DNA from: Candidatus Acidiferrales bacterium
GTDB lineage: Bacteria; Acidobacteriota; Terriglobia; Acidiferrales; UBA7541
Assembly (NCBI GenBank): GCA_030038275.1
Contig: JASHPG010000031.1
Location: 1-41,080 of the forward strand
Direction of reading: 5' to 3'
Length of the DNA: 41,080 nucleotides
The notes under the pieces are model-generated. The model was not told the DNA's origin. It made no database searches and saw nothing but the letters and a program-made list of their open reading frames with translations. The position numbers were made by a program, and so were the translations under genes. This document shows positions 1 through 7,324 of this stretch, one piece after another (positions within the stretch are counted from its first letter, which is position 1; the number at the start of each line of letters is the position of its first letter).

Positions 1-1092
1 CGCGAGAATCTCGACCAGGTGATGAGCGGGCTCGAGGACGGCCTGCTGCTGTTTAACGCGGAGGGGCGCGCGGTGCTGGTTAGCCCGGCGGCGGGGAAAT
101 TCATCGGCGGACGTCCGGAGGAATTGCGCGGGCTGCTGGCGCCGGAAATTTTTCCGCCGGAACATCCGTTGCGAGCGGCGCTGAGTTTTGATGGCGACCA
201 GATCGTTCATTCGGAAGCGAAAGAGGTGACGGTTGAGAGCCGTAACGGGCCGCAGCGCGTGGGAGTGGGCGTCCAGGTGATCCGCGAGCGCGGGACGCGC
301 ATGGGCACTCTGGTAACGCTGCGAGACGTGGAATCGCTCGAGCGCATCGGCAGCCAATTGCAGGTTTCGGAGCGGCTGGCGGCGCTGGGGCGCGTGACCG
401 CCGGAGTGGCTCACGAGGTGAAGAATCCGCTCAATTCCATGCGGTTGTGGCTGGAAGTGCTGAAGGCGAACATGCCCATCGAGCCCGAGCCGCAGCAAGC
501 GGTGAAAATGCTGGACAGCGAAATCGACCGGTTGGATCGCGCTGTGAAGACATTCTTGAATTTCACCCGTCCGGTGGAATTAAATCTAGCGGAAAGCGAT
601 CTTCGCGAGTTGCTCGACGAGGTTCTGGACGCTGCCCGGCCGTCGATTGGCAAGGCCGGGCTGACGCTGGTTACGACGGTTCCCGAGGAATTCGTTGGAG
701 CGATGGTGGATCGTCAACTGATCCATCAAGCGGTGTTGAATTTGATTTTGAATGCTTGCCAGTTTACCGAGCCGGGCGGACAGATATCGGTGGTATTGCG
801 CCGAGCCGGAGATCACGCAGCCATCGAAGTGGCGGATACCGGGAAGGGAATTTCGCCCGAGGACCAGAAGAAGATCTTTCAGTTGTTTTTCACAACCCGT
901 CCGGGAGGGAGCGGCATCGGATTAGCGAATACGTTTCGATTCGTGCAGTTGCACAATGGAAGGATTGAATTCGAGTCGGCTTTGGGGCGCGGAACGACGT
1001 TCCGCATATTGCTGCCGCTCGCGCGCGGAGCCGAGGCTCCCGCGGAGTTGAGCCGCGATTACGGCCAGCCCTTTGCCGCGGAAAAACGGTAA
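1..1092 (+). CDS. Sensor histidine kinase, NtrB-like (5' end outside window)
   Basis: The frame is open from the first base of the window, so the N-terminus is missing. The visible part begins inside a PAS-like sensor segment (EDGLLLFNAEGRAVLVSP). A HisKA dimerisation helix follows, with the phospho-acceptor His in GVAHEVKNPLNSMRLWLEVL, at about residue 132 counting from the GTG at 19. The HATPase_c domain then shows an N box (NLILNACQF), a G1 box (DTGKGISPEDQKKIF), an F box and a G2 box (GGSGIGLA). This is a complete transmitter core of the NtrB/AtoS type, expected to autophosphorylate and pass phosphate to a response regulator that is not in the window. No receiver domain is attached. The next gene starts directly after the TAA, which suggests one transcript. 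The input signal cannot be inferred. Confidence 0.93.
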   Translation, partial: RENLDQVMSGLEDGLLLFNAEGRAVLVSPAAGKFIGGRPEELRGLLAPEIFPPEHPLRAALSFDGDQIVHSEAKEVTVESRNGPQRVGVGVQVIRERGTRMGTLVTLRDVESLERIGSQLQVSERLAALGRVTAGVAHEVKNPLNSMRLWLEVLKANMPIEPEPQQAVKMLDSEIDRLDRAVKTFLNFTRPVELNLAESDLRELLDEVLDAARPSIGKAGLTLVTTVPEEFVGAMVDRQLIHQAVLNLILNACQFTEPGGQISVVLRRAGDHAAIEVADTGKGISPEDQKKIFQLFFTTRPGGSGIGLANTFRFVQLHNGRIEFESALGRGTTFRILLPLARGAEAPAELSRDYGQPFAAEKR

Positions 1093-1692
1093 ATGCCCAG
1101 CCGCAATTCGACCGTTGAAATAGCCGCGCTCGCGCTTGCCTGCTCGCTCGCATTGGGGGCGGCGGGTTGCGCGCACCAGCATGTCCGCGCGGCTGCACCC
1201 GTGTTGACCGCACCGGTTCCACCGCCTCCCGAGACAGACCGGCCGATGACGATCGCGCCAGATACGGACGCGACGCCGCCGCTTGAAGCCGAAGCTATGC
1301 CGCCGAAGATCACATCGACCGCGAAGCCGCCGGCGCCCGTTGCGATTGAGCCGAGCGTCCCGCCGGCCCCGCGACGCAAGCCGGAAGAGCACCCGGCGCA
1401 ATCCGGCGAGCAGGCGGCGGAGCAGCACGCTCCGCAAATCTCTCCGCAGATTTCGGCCACCGACCAATCGATCTACGCGCGAAAAACGGCGGACGACCTC
1501 AACGCCGCGGAGCACAATCTGCAACAGACCAACGGCAAGCACTTGAGCGCGGCGCAGCAGGATTTGGCGGACAAAATTCGCAGCTTCGTGACGCAGTCCC
1601 GCGATGCCAGCAAAGGCGGCGACTGGGACCGGGCGCAAAACCTGGCGCAGAAAGCGCGGTTGCTTTCGACGGAACTGCTGAATTCCCTATAA
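1093..1692 (+). CDS. Proline/alanine-rich predicted lipoprotein
   Basis: The 199-residue product starts with ATG directly after the kinase stop codon, so the two are probably translationally coupled. The N-terminus has a hydrophobic segment ending in a lipobox-like LGAAGC with Cys near residue 26, pointing to export and lipid attachment. Residues of about 30-125 are low complexity and rich in Pro, Ala and Glu, typical of a flexible periplasmic spacer. The last 70 residues look helical and charged (DDLNAAEHNLQQTNGKHLSA and onward) and may form a coiled coil. I do not recognise a named family. Its position behind a sensor kinase could mean a linked envelope function, but that is a guess. The alternative is a periplasmic anchoring or spacer protein. 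Confidence 0.75.
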   Translation: MPSRNSTVEIAALALACSLALGAAGCAHQHVRAAAPVLTAPVPPPPETDRPMTIAPDTDATPPLEAEAMPPKITSTAKPPAPVAIEPSVPPAPRRKPEEHPAQSGEQAAEQHAPQISPQISATDQSIYARKTADDLNAAEHNLQQTNGKHLSAAQQDLADKIRSFVTQSRDASKGGDWDRAQNLAQKARLLSTELLNSL

Positions 1693-1714
1693 GCCGAGCG
1701 TGCCGCGCCGATTT

Positions 1715-1752
1715 CCACAATTGAACCTATTGGCTCGGCGAGCCGATTGTGG
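1715..1752. promoter_or_regulatory. Two-tier stem-loop in the leader of the DUF465 gene
   Basis: An outer stem pairs CCACAAT (1715-1721) with ATTGTGG (1746-1752). An inner stem pairs GGCTCG (1732-1737) with CGAGCC (1739-1744). No T-run follows, so a classical intrinsic terminator is unlikely. It could be a leader structure or a processing site between the lipoprotein gene and the DUF465 gene. Confidence 0.4.
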
Positions 1753-1794
1753 TAATTGTTACAGCCATGTGAACACTGCAACAGGAGGGTACGA

Positions 1795-2025
1795 ATGCCG
1801 ATTGCGGAAGATATACGGCAGTCCCTGTTTGCAACTGATTCTGAGTTCCGCCGCCTCGCCGAAGAACACTCTCGCTGTGAATCCCAGCTCGAACAGATCC
1901 TCGAATCGGCTTACGTGAATTCGGAGGATTTGCTTCGCGAGTCGGCGCTGAAAAAGCTGAAGCTGCGCCTCAAGGACCAGATGGAGTCGATTGTGGCGCG
2001 GCATCGGCAGATGGCGAGCCGGTAG
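1795..2025 (+). CDS. DUF465 / YdcH-family small protein
   Basis: This 76-residue product begins at the ATG preceded by a strong AGGAGG-type ribosome site (CAGGAGGGT, about 4 nt upstream). The frame stays open 13 codons further upstream, but that extension lacks a ribosome site. The sequence is almost entirely charged amphipathic helix. It includes EFRRLAEEHSRCESQLEQI and ends in LKKLKLRLKDQMESI-like repeats, matching the DUF465/YdcH family of short helical hairpin proteins of roughly 70-80 residues. The molecular role of the family is unknown. It lies about 100 bp after the lipoprotein gene and 131 bp before psd. Confidence 0.85.
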   Translation: MPIAEDIRQSLFATDSEFRRLAEEHSRCESQLEQILESAYVNSEDLLRESALKKLKLRLKDQMESIVARHRQMASR

Positions 2026-2156
2026 GCGCGAGTTCCCGCCGTTTTGTCGTACAATGTGGGTGTACCCTGAAGGTGTCTCCGCGCGCGATGGAGGCACTTC
2101 ACGCGCGAGCGGGACATTCCCGCATCTCATCAAGCAGGAAAGTTTTCGTTCCCCGA

Positions 2157-2789
2157 ATGCTAAAAGAAGCGTATAGGTTTGCGATTCCACCGCTGGTTGC
2201 CGCCGTCGCGTGCTGGCTGGCAGCGTGGAAATGGCGGCCGTGGTTTTGGCCGGGACTGATTCTCTTTCTCCTGGGGCTTTTCGTTTTTTACTTCTTCCGC
2301 GATCCCGAGAGGCCGATTCCGTCCGATCCTGCTTTGATCGTATCGCCCGCGGACGGCCACGTCGTGGAGATCGTCGACGAGCCGCTGGACGGGCAAGAAG
2401 GCCATCGCATCAGCATTTTTTTGGCGATATGGGACGTTCACGTGCAGCGCGCGCCGGTTGCGGGATGCATCGCGCGAGTGCAATACCGGCCGGGGAAATT
2501 TCTGGGCGCGTTTCGCTCCGAAGCTTCGCGCGTAAACGAGCAAAACGTAATCTATATGGATACGGCACATGGCCGGATCGCGTTCAAACAAATCGCCGGG
2601 GCGATCGCGCGGCGCGTGTTATTCTGGAAGCAAGAAGGGAGCGAAGTCGCTCTCGGAGAACGCGTGGGGATGATTCGCTTCGGCTCGCGCGTTGATATCT
2701 GGCTGCCGATGAAGGCGCTGATCACCGTCACACGAGGAGAGATGGTGAAGGGCGGCGAGAGCGTACTGGGAAAATGGACTTCGACCTGA
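2157..2789 (+). CDS. psd: Phosphatidylserine decarboxylase (short, type II-like)
   Basis: The enzyme converts phosphatidylserine to phosphatidylethanolamine at the inner membrane. The 210-residue product has two hydrophobic segments near residues 8-46. These precede FFRDPERPIP and the catalytic loop SPADGHV (about 63-69). IWDVHVQRAP (91-100) and the self-cleavage site RFGSRVD follow. Cleavage between G176 and S177 would yield the pyruvoyl cofactor on the small C-terminal alpha chain. The short length and FGS (rather than LGS) site fit the small Psd group common in Acidobacteria and Alphaproteobacteria. The frame extends upstream to 2073, but homology starts at the ATG at 2157, after AGGAAAG. 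The gene overlaps pssA by 16 nt, which couples the two consecutive steps of phospholipid synthesis in reverse pathway order. Confidence 0.95.
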   Translation: MLKEAYRFAIPPLVAAVACWLAAWKWRPWFWPGLILFLLGLFVFYFFRDPERPIPSDPALIVSPADGHVVEIVDEPLDGQEGHRISIFLAIWDVHVQRAPVAGCIARVQYRPGKFLGAFRSEASRVNEQNVIYMDTAHGRIAFKQIAGAIARRVLFWKQEGSEVALGERVGMIRFGSRVDIWLPMKALITVTRGEMVKGGESVLGKWTST

Positions 2790-3610
2790 TCGACCCAATC
2801 GGACACGACGACGAACCACGGCGGCCGTTCAAGAATCACCGGCTTCGGCGCGGCGTGTACGTCCTCCCAAGCATTCTGACGGTCGCCAACCTGCTTTGTG
2901 GCTACTACGCGATTCTTGCGACGCTTGCCGGCCAACCGTCCGACCTGGACAATGCCGCGCGCGCAATTGGATTCGCGATCGTTTTCGATTCGCTCGATGG
3001 GCGCGTGGCACGCGCGATGGGGACGAACAGCGAATTTGGCAAACAGTTCGATTCGCTGGCGGATGTGATCAGCTTTGGGATTGCTCCCGCGTTTCTCGCG
3101 TACGCATGGGGCGTGAAAGTGGCCGCATTCGCCCCAGGCGTGCCGGGAGCGAATTACCTGATTCAGCTCGGCTGGCTGATAGGCTTTTTCTTTCTTTGCT
3201 GCTGCGCCTGGCGGCTGGCCCGATTCAACATCCAGGGAATGGCGCCCGGCAATAACCGCTTCTTTGTGGGAATGCCGACGCCTGCGGCGGCTGGCATGAT
3301 TGCGGCGGTCGTGCACTTTCTTCAAGGCAGTGCGATTGAGAATCCGAGCATCTCGGTCCTGTGGCTGGTTATGGTGGCGATGCTTGGAATTTTAATGTCC
3401 AGTACGCTCCGCCATTACAGCTTCAAAGATATTGAGTGGAGGAAGCGCCGACCCTCGCTTTTCGTGGTGGCGCTCGCGGCGCTGGTGGGCGCTGTCTGGT
3501 TCTTCTCACGGCCTACCCTTCTTGCAATCGCAGGCGCGTACACGATTCACGGAGTGGTGATGCAACTCGTCCGCGTTGTCCGTCACCGCGCGGTTTCCCG
3601 CCACGCTTAA
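2774..3610 (+). CDS. pssA: CDP-diacylglycerol-serine O-phosphatidyltransferase
   Basis: PssA makes phosphatidylserine from CDP-diacylglycerol and L-serine, supplying the substrate of the upstream decarboxylase. The 278-residue product carries the perfect CDP-alcohol phosphotransferase signature D75-G-x2-A-R-x8-G-x3-D-x3-D97 (seen in DSLDGRVARAMG and FGKQFDSLADV). These Asp residues bind the catalytic divalent metals. About six to eight hydrophobic segments follow, including LIQLGWLIGFFFLCCCAWRL, consistent with an integral membrane enzyme. A cytosolic N-terminus of about 25 residues is rich in charged residues. It overlaps psd at its start, and only 2 nt separate its stop from the next gene, so a single operon is likely. 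Confidence 0.95.
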   Translation: MDFDLIDPIGHDDEPRRPFKNHRLRRGVYVLPSILTVANLLCGYYAILATLAGQPSDLDNAARAIGFAIVFDSLDGRVARAMGTNSEFGKQFDSLADVISFGIAPAFLAYAWGVKVAAFAPGVPGANYLIQLGWLIGFFFLCCCAWRLARFNIQGMAPGNNRFFVGMPTPAAAGMIAAVVHFLQGSAIENPSISVLWLVMVAMLGILMSSTLRHYSFKDIEWRKRRPSLFVVALAALVGAVWFFSRPTLLAIAGAYTIHGVVMQLVRVVRHRAVSRHA

Positions 3611-3612
3611 AT

Positions 3613-4653
3613 ATGTCTTCGAAATCCGGGAATGCGTTTCGCGTAGCGATCGTCGGCGCCTCTTCGCTGCTCGGCAAAGAACTGAAGCAGGTTCTCGACG
3701 ACCGCCGCTTTCCAGCCATTGATATCCAACTGCTAGATGCCAGCGTCATGGCCGGGACGCTTACGGAAGCGGGCGGCGAGCCGACATTCATTCGCGCGAT
3801 TGATGAAGATAGCTTCGAAGGCGCGCGCTTCGCATTTTTCGCCGGCAGCGCCGCGGAAACCGAGCAGAATTGGCGCGCCGCGCAGCGGGCCGGCGCCACG
3901 GTGATCGACCTGACCGGCTGCCCGAACGTGTCGTCCTCCTTCGCGTGGATCCCGTCGCTCACCTCCGTGCTGCCGCCGCGAGATGGGCGTGAAGCCGGCG
4001 CACAAGGGGCATTCACAAACACTTCTCCGCCAGCGCCAGTGATCATCGCGTGTACGCTCGCCGCGGGGCTGTCTAAATTTCAGCCGCGGCGGACGATCGC
4101 TTTACTGTTTCCGCCGGTTTCCGAGCGCGATCAACCCGGTATCGACGAACTCGAAAGCCAGACGGCCAGCCTGCTTTCGTTTCGCGAGATCGGCCGGCAG
4201 GTGTTTGACGCGCAAGTGGCGTTCAATCTGCTGGCGCAATACGGCGCGGCCAGCAAACCGCGCCTGGAAGAGGTTCGCGCATCGATCGCGCGCGACGTGG
4301 CCTCTTACCTTGGTGGTCGTGTTCCCGCACCCGCGATTCAGTTGCTGCAAGCGCCGGTATTTTACGGGTATGCTGTCGCCGCGTACGCAGACCTCGGAGC
4401 TGATGGGCCGGCGAGATCTTTAGAGGAAATTGCTGCATCGCTAGCGGGCCTCGGCGCAAAGGTCGCAGCCGCTGAAGATTCTCCGCCGGACAACGTTAGC
4501 GTGGCTGGCGAGAGCGAGATTCAGTTTGGGCCGATTACGGCCGATCCGGACATCCCCGGCGGCATTTGGATTTGGGGCGTGGCGGATCATTTGCGATTGG
4601 CCGCCACGAATGCAGTGCGCATCGCGGAGGAATTGATTGCCACGCCGCAATAG
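3613..4653 (+). CDS. Aspartate-semialdehyde dehydrogenase-like protein lacking the catalytic Cys/His (USG-1-like)
   Basis: The product is 346 residues from the ATG at 3613. The N-terminus is a Rossmann nucleotide-binding motif of the ASADH family (RVAIVGASSLLGKELKQVL). The central ERDQPGIDELESQTASLL matches the family dimerisation region. In true ASADH the active-site Cys lies in NPNCST; here the equivalent stretch reads NTSPPAPVIIA, with no Cys. The later RVPV-x-x-GH motif reads QAPVFYGYAVAAY, so the catalytic His is apparently replaced by Tyr. The protein is therefore probably not an active dehydrogenase, resembling the USG-1 group of ASADH paralogues. It sits between pssA and lptE, with a 2 nt gap before it and a 17 nt overlap after it. 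Its role is unknown; NADP sensing or scaffolding are possibilities. Confidence 0.8.
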   Translation: MSSKSGNAFRVAIVGASSLLGKELKQVLDDRRFPAIDIQLLDASVMAGTLTEAGGEPTFIRAIDEDSFEGARFAFFAGSAAETEQNWRAAQRAGATVIDLTGCPNVSSSFAWIPSLTSVLPPRDGREAGAQGAFTNTSPPAPVIIACTLAAGLSKFQPRRTIALLFPPVSERDQPGIDELESQTASLLSFREIGRQVFDAQVAFNLLAQYGAASKPRLEEVRASIARDVASYLGGRVPAPAIQLLQAPVFYGYAVAAYADLGADGPARSLEEIAASLAGLGAKVAAAEDSPPDNVSVAGESEIQFGPITADPDIPGGIWIWGVADHLRLAATNAVRIAEELIATPQ

Positions 4654-5221
4654 AGGGCGACGTTCCCAGCGCAATCGGAATCGCGTGGGCGCTGGCTGGC
4701 GGCCATGCATCGCGCTCTGCGCGGCAATTCTCTTCGCAACAATTGTCGTTGGGTGCGGCTACCACGTCGCCGGACGCAGTTCGAACCTGCCAGCGGAATG
4801 GACGACGATCGCGGTTCCCACGTTCAAGAATGACACGGTGCAATACCGCATCGAGCAGCGCTTCACCCAGGCCGTCATTCGAGAATTCATCACGCGGACG
4901 AAATACCACGTCGTTTCCGATCCGGAATCGGCGGATGCGACGTTGCACGGAGAAATCCTTTCCATTGAGACGTCGCCGGTTCTATTCGACGCGACGACCG
5001 GCCAAGTGACCACGATGCTCGTGACCGTACACGCACGAGTCGCGCTCGAAGGCGCAAAAGCGGAAAAGCCTGTATATCAAAATAACGACATGGTGTTCCG
5101 CAGCGAGTATCAAATCCCATCGAACGTGAGCACGTTTTTTCAGCAAGAAGATCCCGCGCTCGAACGCATGGCGAGAGACTTCGCGTCGCAGTTGGTGGCG
5201 AATGTGCAGGAGGGCTTCTAA
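4637..5221 (+). CDS. lptE: LPS-assembly lipoprotein LptE
   Basis: LptE plugs the LptD barrel and helps insert lipopolysaccharide into the outer membrane. The 194-residue product begins at a TTG with a GGAGG ribosome site at 4626-4630, 6 nt upstream. A GTG at 4685 is an in-frame alternative. The basic N-terminus and hydrophobic stretch end in a lipobox, VVGC, with the lipidated Cys near residue 40, followed by the family hallmark GYHVAGR. Typical LptE segments follow: TTIAVPTFKNDTVQYRIEQ, then FITRTKYHVVSDPESADATL. The start lies inside the upstream ASADH-like gene, and the TAATG junction shares one base with holA. This pairing of lptE and holA is widespread in Gram-negative genomes. It supports an outer membrane with LPS-type lipids. 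Confidence 0.92.
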   Translation: MPRRNRGRRSQRNRNRVGAGWRPCIALCAAILFATIVVGCGYHVAGRSSNLPAEWTTIAVPTFKNDTVQYRIEQRFTQAVIREFITRTKYHVVSDPESADATLHGEILSIETSPVLFDATTGQVTTMLVTVHARVALEGAKAEKPVYQNNDMVFRSEYQIPSNVSTFFQQEDPALERMARDFASQLVANVQEGF

Positions 5222-6279
5222 TGCCCGCGGGTTCTCCTGAAAAGCTGATCGCGTCCTTGCGCGCGGGCAAACCGCCGGCCGCCGTCGTACTGCTGGGCAG
5301 CGATAGCTATTTGCGCGAGCTTTGCCGGAATAAGATCATCGAGGCGAGCGTTCCTGAATCGGCGCGCGATTGGGCGCTGGCTCGCATTTCAGCGCGCGAC
5401 GCGGAATGGGACGAGATTCTCAGCCGCGCGGCCACCATGCCGATGCTGGCCGAGCGGCAATTAATTCTGGTTGATGGCGCTGAATCGGTTGAACGGTTCG
5501 GCGAAGATTCCCGTGAAGAAGTCCTGAAGGTGATGGGGAAATATCTAGCCTCACCGGCTCCTTTCACGCTCCTGGTGATCGAAGCGGATGCGCTCGATCG
5601 CCGTCAGAAGTTTTTCAAGCTACTCAATGAACACAAGAATGTGCTCGTTGTTGAACTGACGATTGGCGCCGAATCAGCAGCGGCGGTAGCCGAACAGATG
5701 GCTCGCGACTTAGGAACGGAAATCGATCGTGATGCAGCCGCGCTGCTGGCCGAAATCCAAAATGGCGAGCCCGCCCGGATACATATCGAGCTGGAAAAAC
5801 TCGCTGTCTATGTCCAGCGACCAGAGGGCAGTGGGCGTATCGCGTTACAGGATGTGCGGAAGCTGGTCGTTGCGGCGCGGCGAAATACCGTCTGGGAACT
5901 TGCCGACATGTTGGTGAGCCGAAACCGCAAGGGCGCGCTCGCGTTTTTGGAAAATCTGCTGCGCGAAGGCGAGGAGCCGGCGGGAATCGTGGGCGCGCTT
6001 GGGTGGACGTACCGCAAGTTGATTGAGGCGCGCGAATTGCCCGCGCACATGCCGGGATATCAAGCTGCTAGACAACTTCAAATGCGCTCCGAGTCGGCGG
6101 AACTTGCGGTGCGTCAGGCGCACCGCGTCTCGAAGGCGGAATTGCTCGCGGGATTGGCGGCGCTCGCTGAAGCGGATAGCGCGTTCAAATCTAGGAACCC
6201 TGATCCGCGTGCCACCATGGAATTCCTAATCGCGAGGCTCACCTCCACGGCAAACGCCAAAGCTACTTCCTCGCGCTGA
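5221..6279 (+). CDS. holA: DNA polymerase III delta subunit
   Basis: HolA is the clamp-loader subunit that opens the beta sliding clamp. The 352-residue length matches the family. The N-terminal AAA-like domain starts with PAAVVLLGSDSYLRELCRNK, and the beta-wrench region contains AATMPMLAERQLILVDGAES. The middle domain has GEPARIHIELEKLAVY and RRNTVWELADMLVSRNRKGA. The C-terminal helical collar includes GALGWTYRKLIEARELP and ends with ALAEADSAFKSRNPDPRATM. As usual for delta, no functional P-loop is visible. The ATG overlaps the lptE stop by one base (TAATG), so translation is likely coupled. It is the last gene of the rightward run, and terminator-like hairpins follow. Confidence 0.94.
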   Translation: MPAGSPEKLIASLRAGKPPAAVVLLGSDSYLRELCRNKIIEASVPESARDWALARISARDAEWDEILSRAATMPMLAERQLILVDGAESVERFGEDSREEVLKVMGKYLASPAPFTLLVIEADALDRRQKFFKLLNEHKNVLVVELTIGAESAAAVAEQMARDLGTEIDRDAAALLAEIQNGEPARIHIELEKLAVYVQRPEGSGRIALQDVRKLVVAARRNTVWELADMLVSRNRKGALAFLENLLREGEEPAGIVGALGWTYRKLIEARELPAHMPGYQAARQLQMRSESAELAVRQAHRVSKAELLAGLAALAEADSAFKSRNPDPRATMEFLIARLTSTANAKATSSR

Positions 6280-6296
6280 AGCCGATTCGCCTGCAT

Positions 6297-6325
6297 AAAT
6301 AGAAACGCCCTGGAACTCCGGGGCG
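6297..6325 (-). terminator. Rho-independent terminator downstream of rpsT
   Basis: Read on the minus strand, CGCCC and GGGCG (6306-6325) form a stem followed by TTTCTATTT. A second hairpin, AAAAACC/GGTTTTT at 6332-6350, lies between it and the rpsT stop. On the plus strand the same structures could also end holA transcription, although the T-run is weaker. Confidence 0.6.
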
Positions 6326-6355
6326 CTCTTGAAAAACCAAGCCGGTTTTTGGCTA

Positions 6356-6655
6356 CTATTTTTTGGCGCCGAGCGCGTTCAACGCCAGCGAAAGGCGCGA
6401 CTTGTAGCGGTTCGCGGTGTTGCGGTGCAGCGTGCCTTTCTGGATGGCCTTGTCGATGGCCGAAAACGTGGCTGGAGCAAGCTTCGTAGCCGCAGCGGCG
6501 TCTCCGCCGGAGAGCGCGGCGCGCATCTGGCGAATCGCCGTGCGAACGCGCGTGCGATTCATGCGGTTGACGGCTGTGCGGCGCTCCGTCTGGCGAATGT
6601 TCTTCAGCACCGACTTCGACTTCTTCTTATGCTTTACGGGCGTGCCCTGTGGCAT
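6356..6655 (-). CDS. rpsT: 30S ribosomal protein S20
   Basis: S20 is a primary 16S rRNA-binding protein of the small subunit. The 99-residue product is slightly longer than the usual 85-90. It shows the family pattern: a basic start (KHKKKSKSVLKNIRQTERR), then NRMNRTRVRTAIRQMRAAL, and the C-terminal KGTLHRNTANRYKSRLSLAL. The start is set by GAGGAG, 6 nt before the ATG. The PQGTPV extension before the basic block is a small departure from the usual short N-terminus. It stands alone on the minus strand with its own promoter at 6689-6717 and a terminator, as is common for rpsT. Confidence 0.97.
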   Translation of the reverse strand: MPQGTPVKHKKKSKSVLKNIRQTERRTAVNRMNRTRVRTAIRQMRAALSGGDAAAATKLAPATFSAIDKAIQKGTLHRNTANRYKSRLSLALNALGAKK

Positions 6656-6688
6656 CAGTTCTCCTCAATATTTGTTAATAGGGCTATC

Positions 6689-6717
6689 AGAATAGCGGAG
6701 CGCTACTCTCCTGTCAA
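6689..6717 (-). promoter_or_regulatory. Sigma-70-type promoter of rpsT
   Basis: On the minus strand a perfect -35 TTGACA (6717-6712) is separated by exactly 17 nt from the -10 TATTCT (6694-6689). It sits about 35 nt upstream of the rpsT ATG, giving a short leader with the GAGGAG ribosome site. Confidence 0.75.
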
Positions 6718-6749
6718 TTTGCGCTAGCGCGGCTGAAACGAAGCCGGAG

Positions 6750-7232
6750 CTATTCCTCATCTCCTTCGGTGATTTGCTGGCTCAGGTAGCGCTCGTAGCC
6801 AAGCTCGCTCATCTGGTGAACTTGCGCTTCCAGCCAATCGACGTGTTCCTCTTCATCTTTCAGCAGCCGCTCGAATAGCTCGCGCGAGGCGTTGTCTTTC
6901 TCGTCGCGTGCCAGCGCAACGAAGCGGTTGTACATGGTGACGGCGTTTACTTCGAGCCGTAGATCGCTTTCCACCTGCTCTTTCACGTTTTTCCCGACGG
7001 TCAGCTCGATGTGCTTCGTCAGGTTCGGAATACCGTCGAGAAACAGAATTCTTTCGATCAATTCCTCGGCGTGCTTCATTTCACCGATGGATTGCTTCTT
7101 GATCAGATCGCCGAGCCGATGGTAATGCCAGTTCTCGCACATTTCGGCGTGCAGAAAGTATTGATTGATGGCCGTAAGCTCTTCGTGCAGCGCCTCGTTC
7201 AGCGCGTCGATAACTTTTTGGCTGCCCTTCAT
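6750..7232 (-). CDS. bfr: Bacterioferritin
   Basis: Bacterioferritin forms a 24-subunit haem-containing shell that oxidises Fe(II) and stores iron. The 160-residue product starts at the ATG at 7232, after GGGAGGG. The frame runs 14 codons further upstream without support. All ferroxidase-centre ligands can be placed in standard numbering: E18, E51 and H54 (in GEMKHAEELIERI), E94, E127 and H130 (in DEEEHVDWLE). M52, which ligates haem at the subunit interface, is present, so this is a true Bfr rather than a haem-free ferritin. No bacterioferritin-associated ferredoxin lies nearby. It is transcribed leftward between valS and rpsT. Confidence 0.96.
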   Translation of the reverse strand: MKGSQKVIDALNEALHEELTAINQYFLHAEMCENWHYHRLGDLIKKQSIGEMKHAEELIERILFLDGIPNLTKHIELTVGKNVKEQVESDLRLEVNAVTMYNRFVALARDEKDNASRELFERLLKDEEEHVDWLEAQVHQMSELGYERYLSQQITEGDEE

Positions 7233-7324
7233 GATCGGTTTCCCTCCCGTGACGAAGTGTACGATGCCGCGCAATTATGCCGCAAGGAAGCAAACTCCTC
7301 GACGGAAACGCCGGCTGCGGCGCT

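Noticed and set aside
4786-4800. GTTCGAACC-like stretch resembling a tRNA T-arm.
   Set aside because: It lies inside lptE and no acceptor or anticodon stem can be drawn around it. No tRNA gene was seen in any gap.
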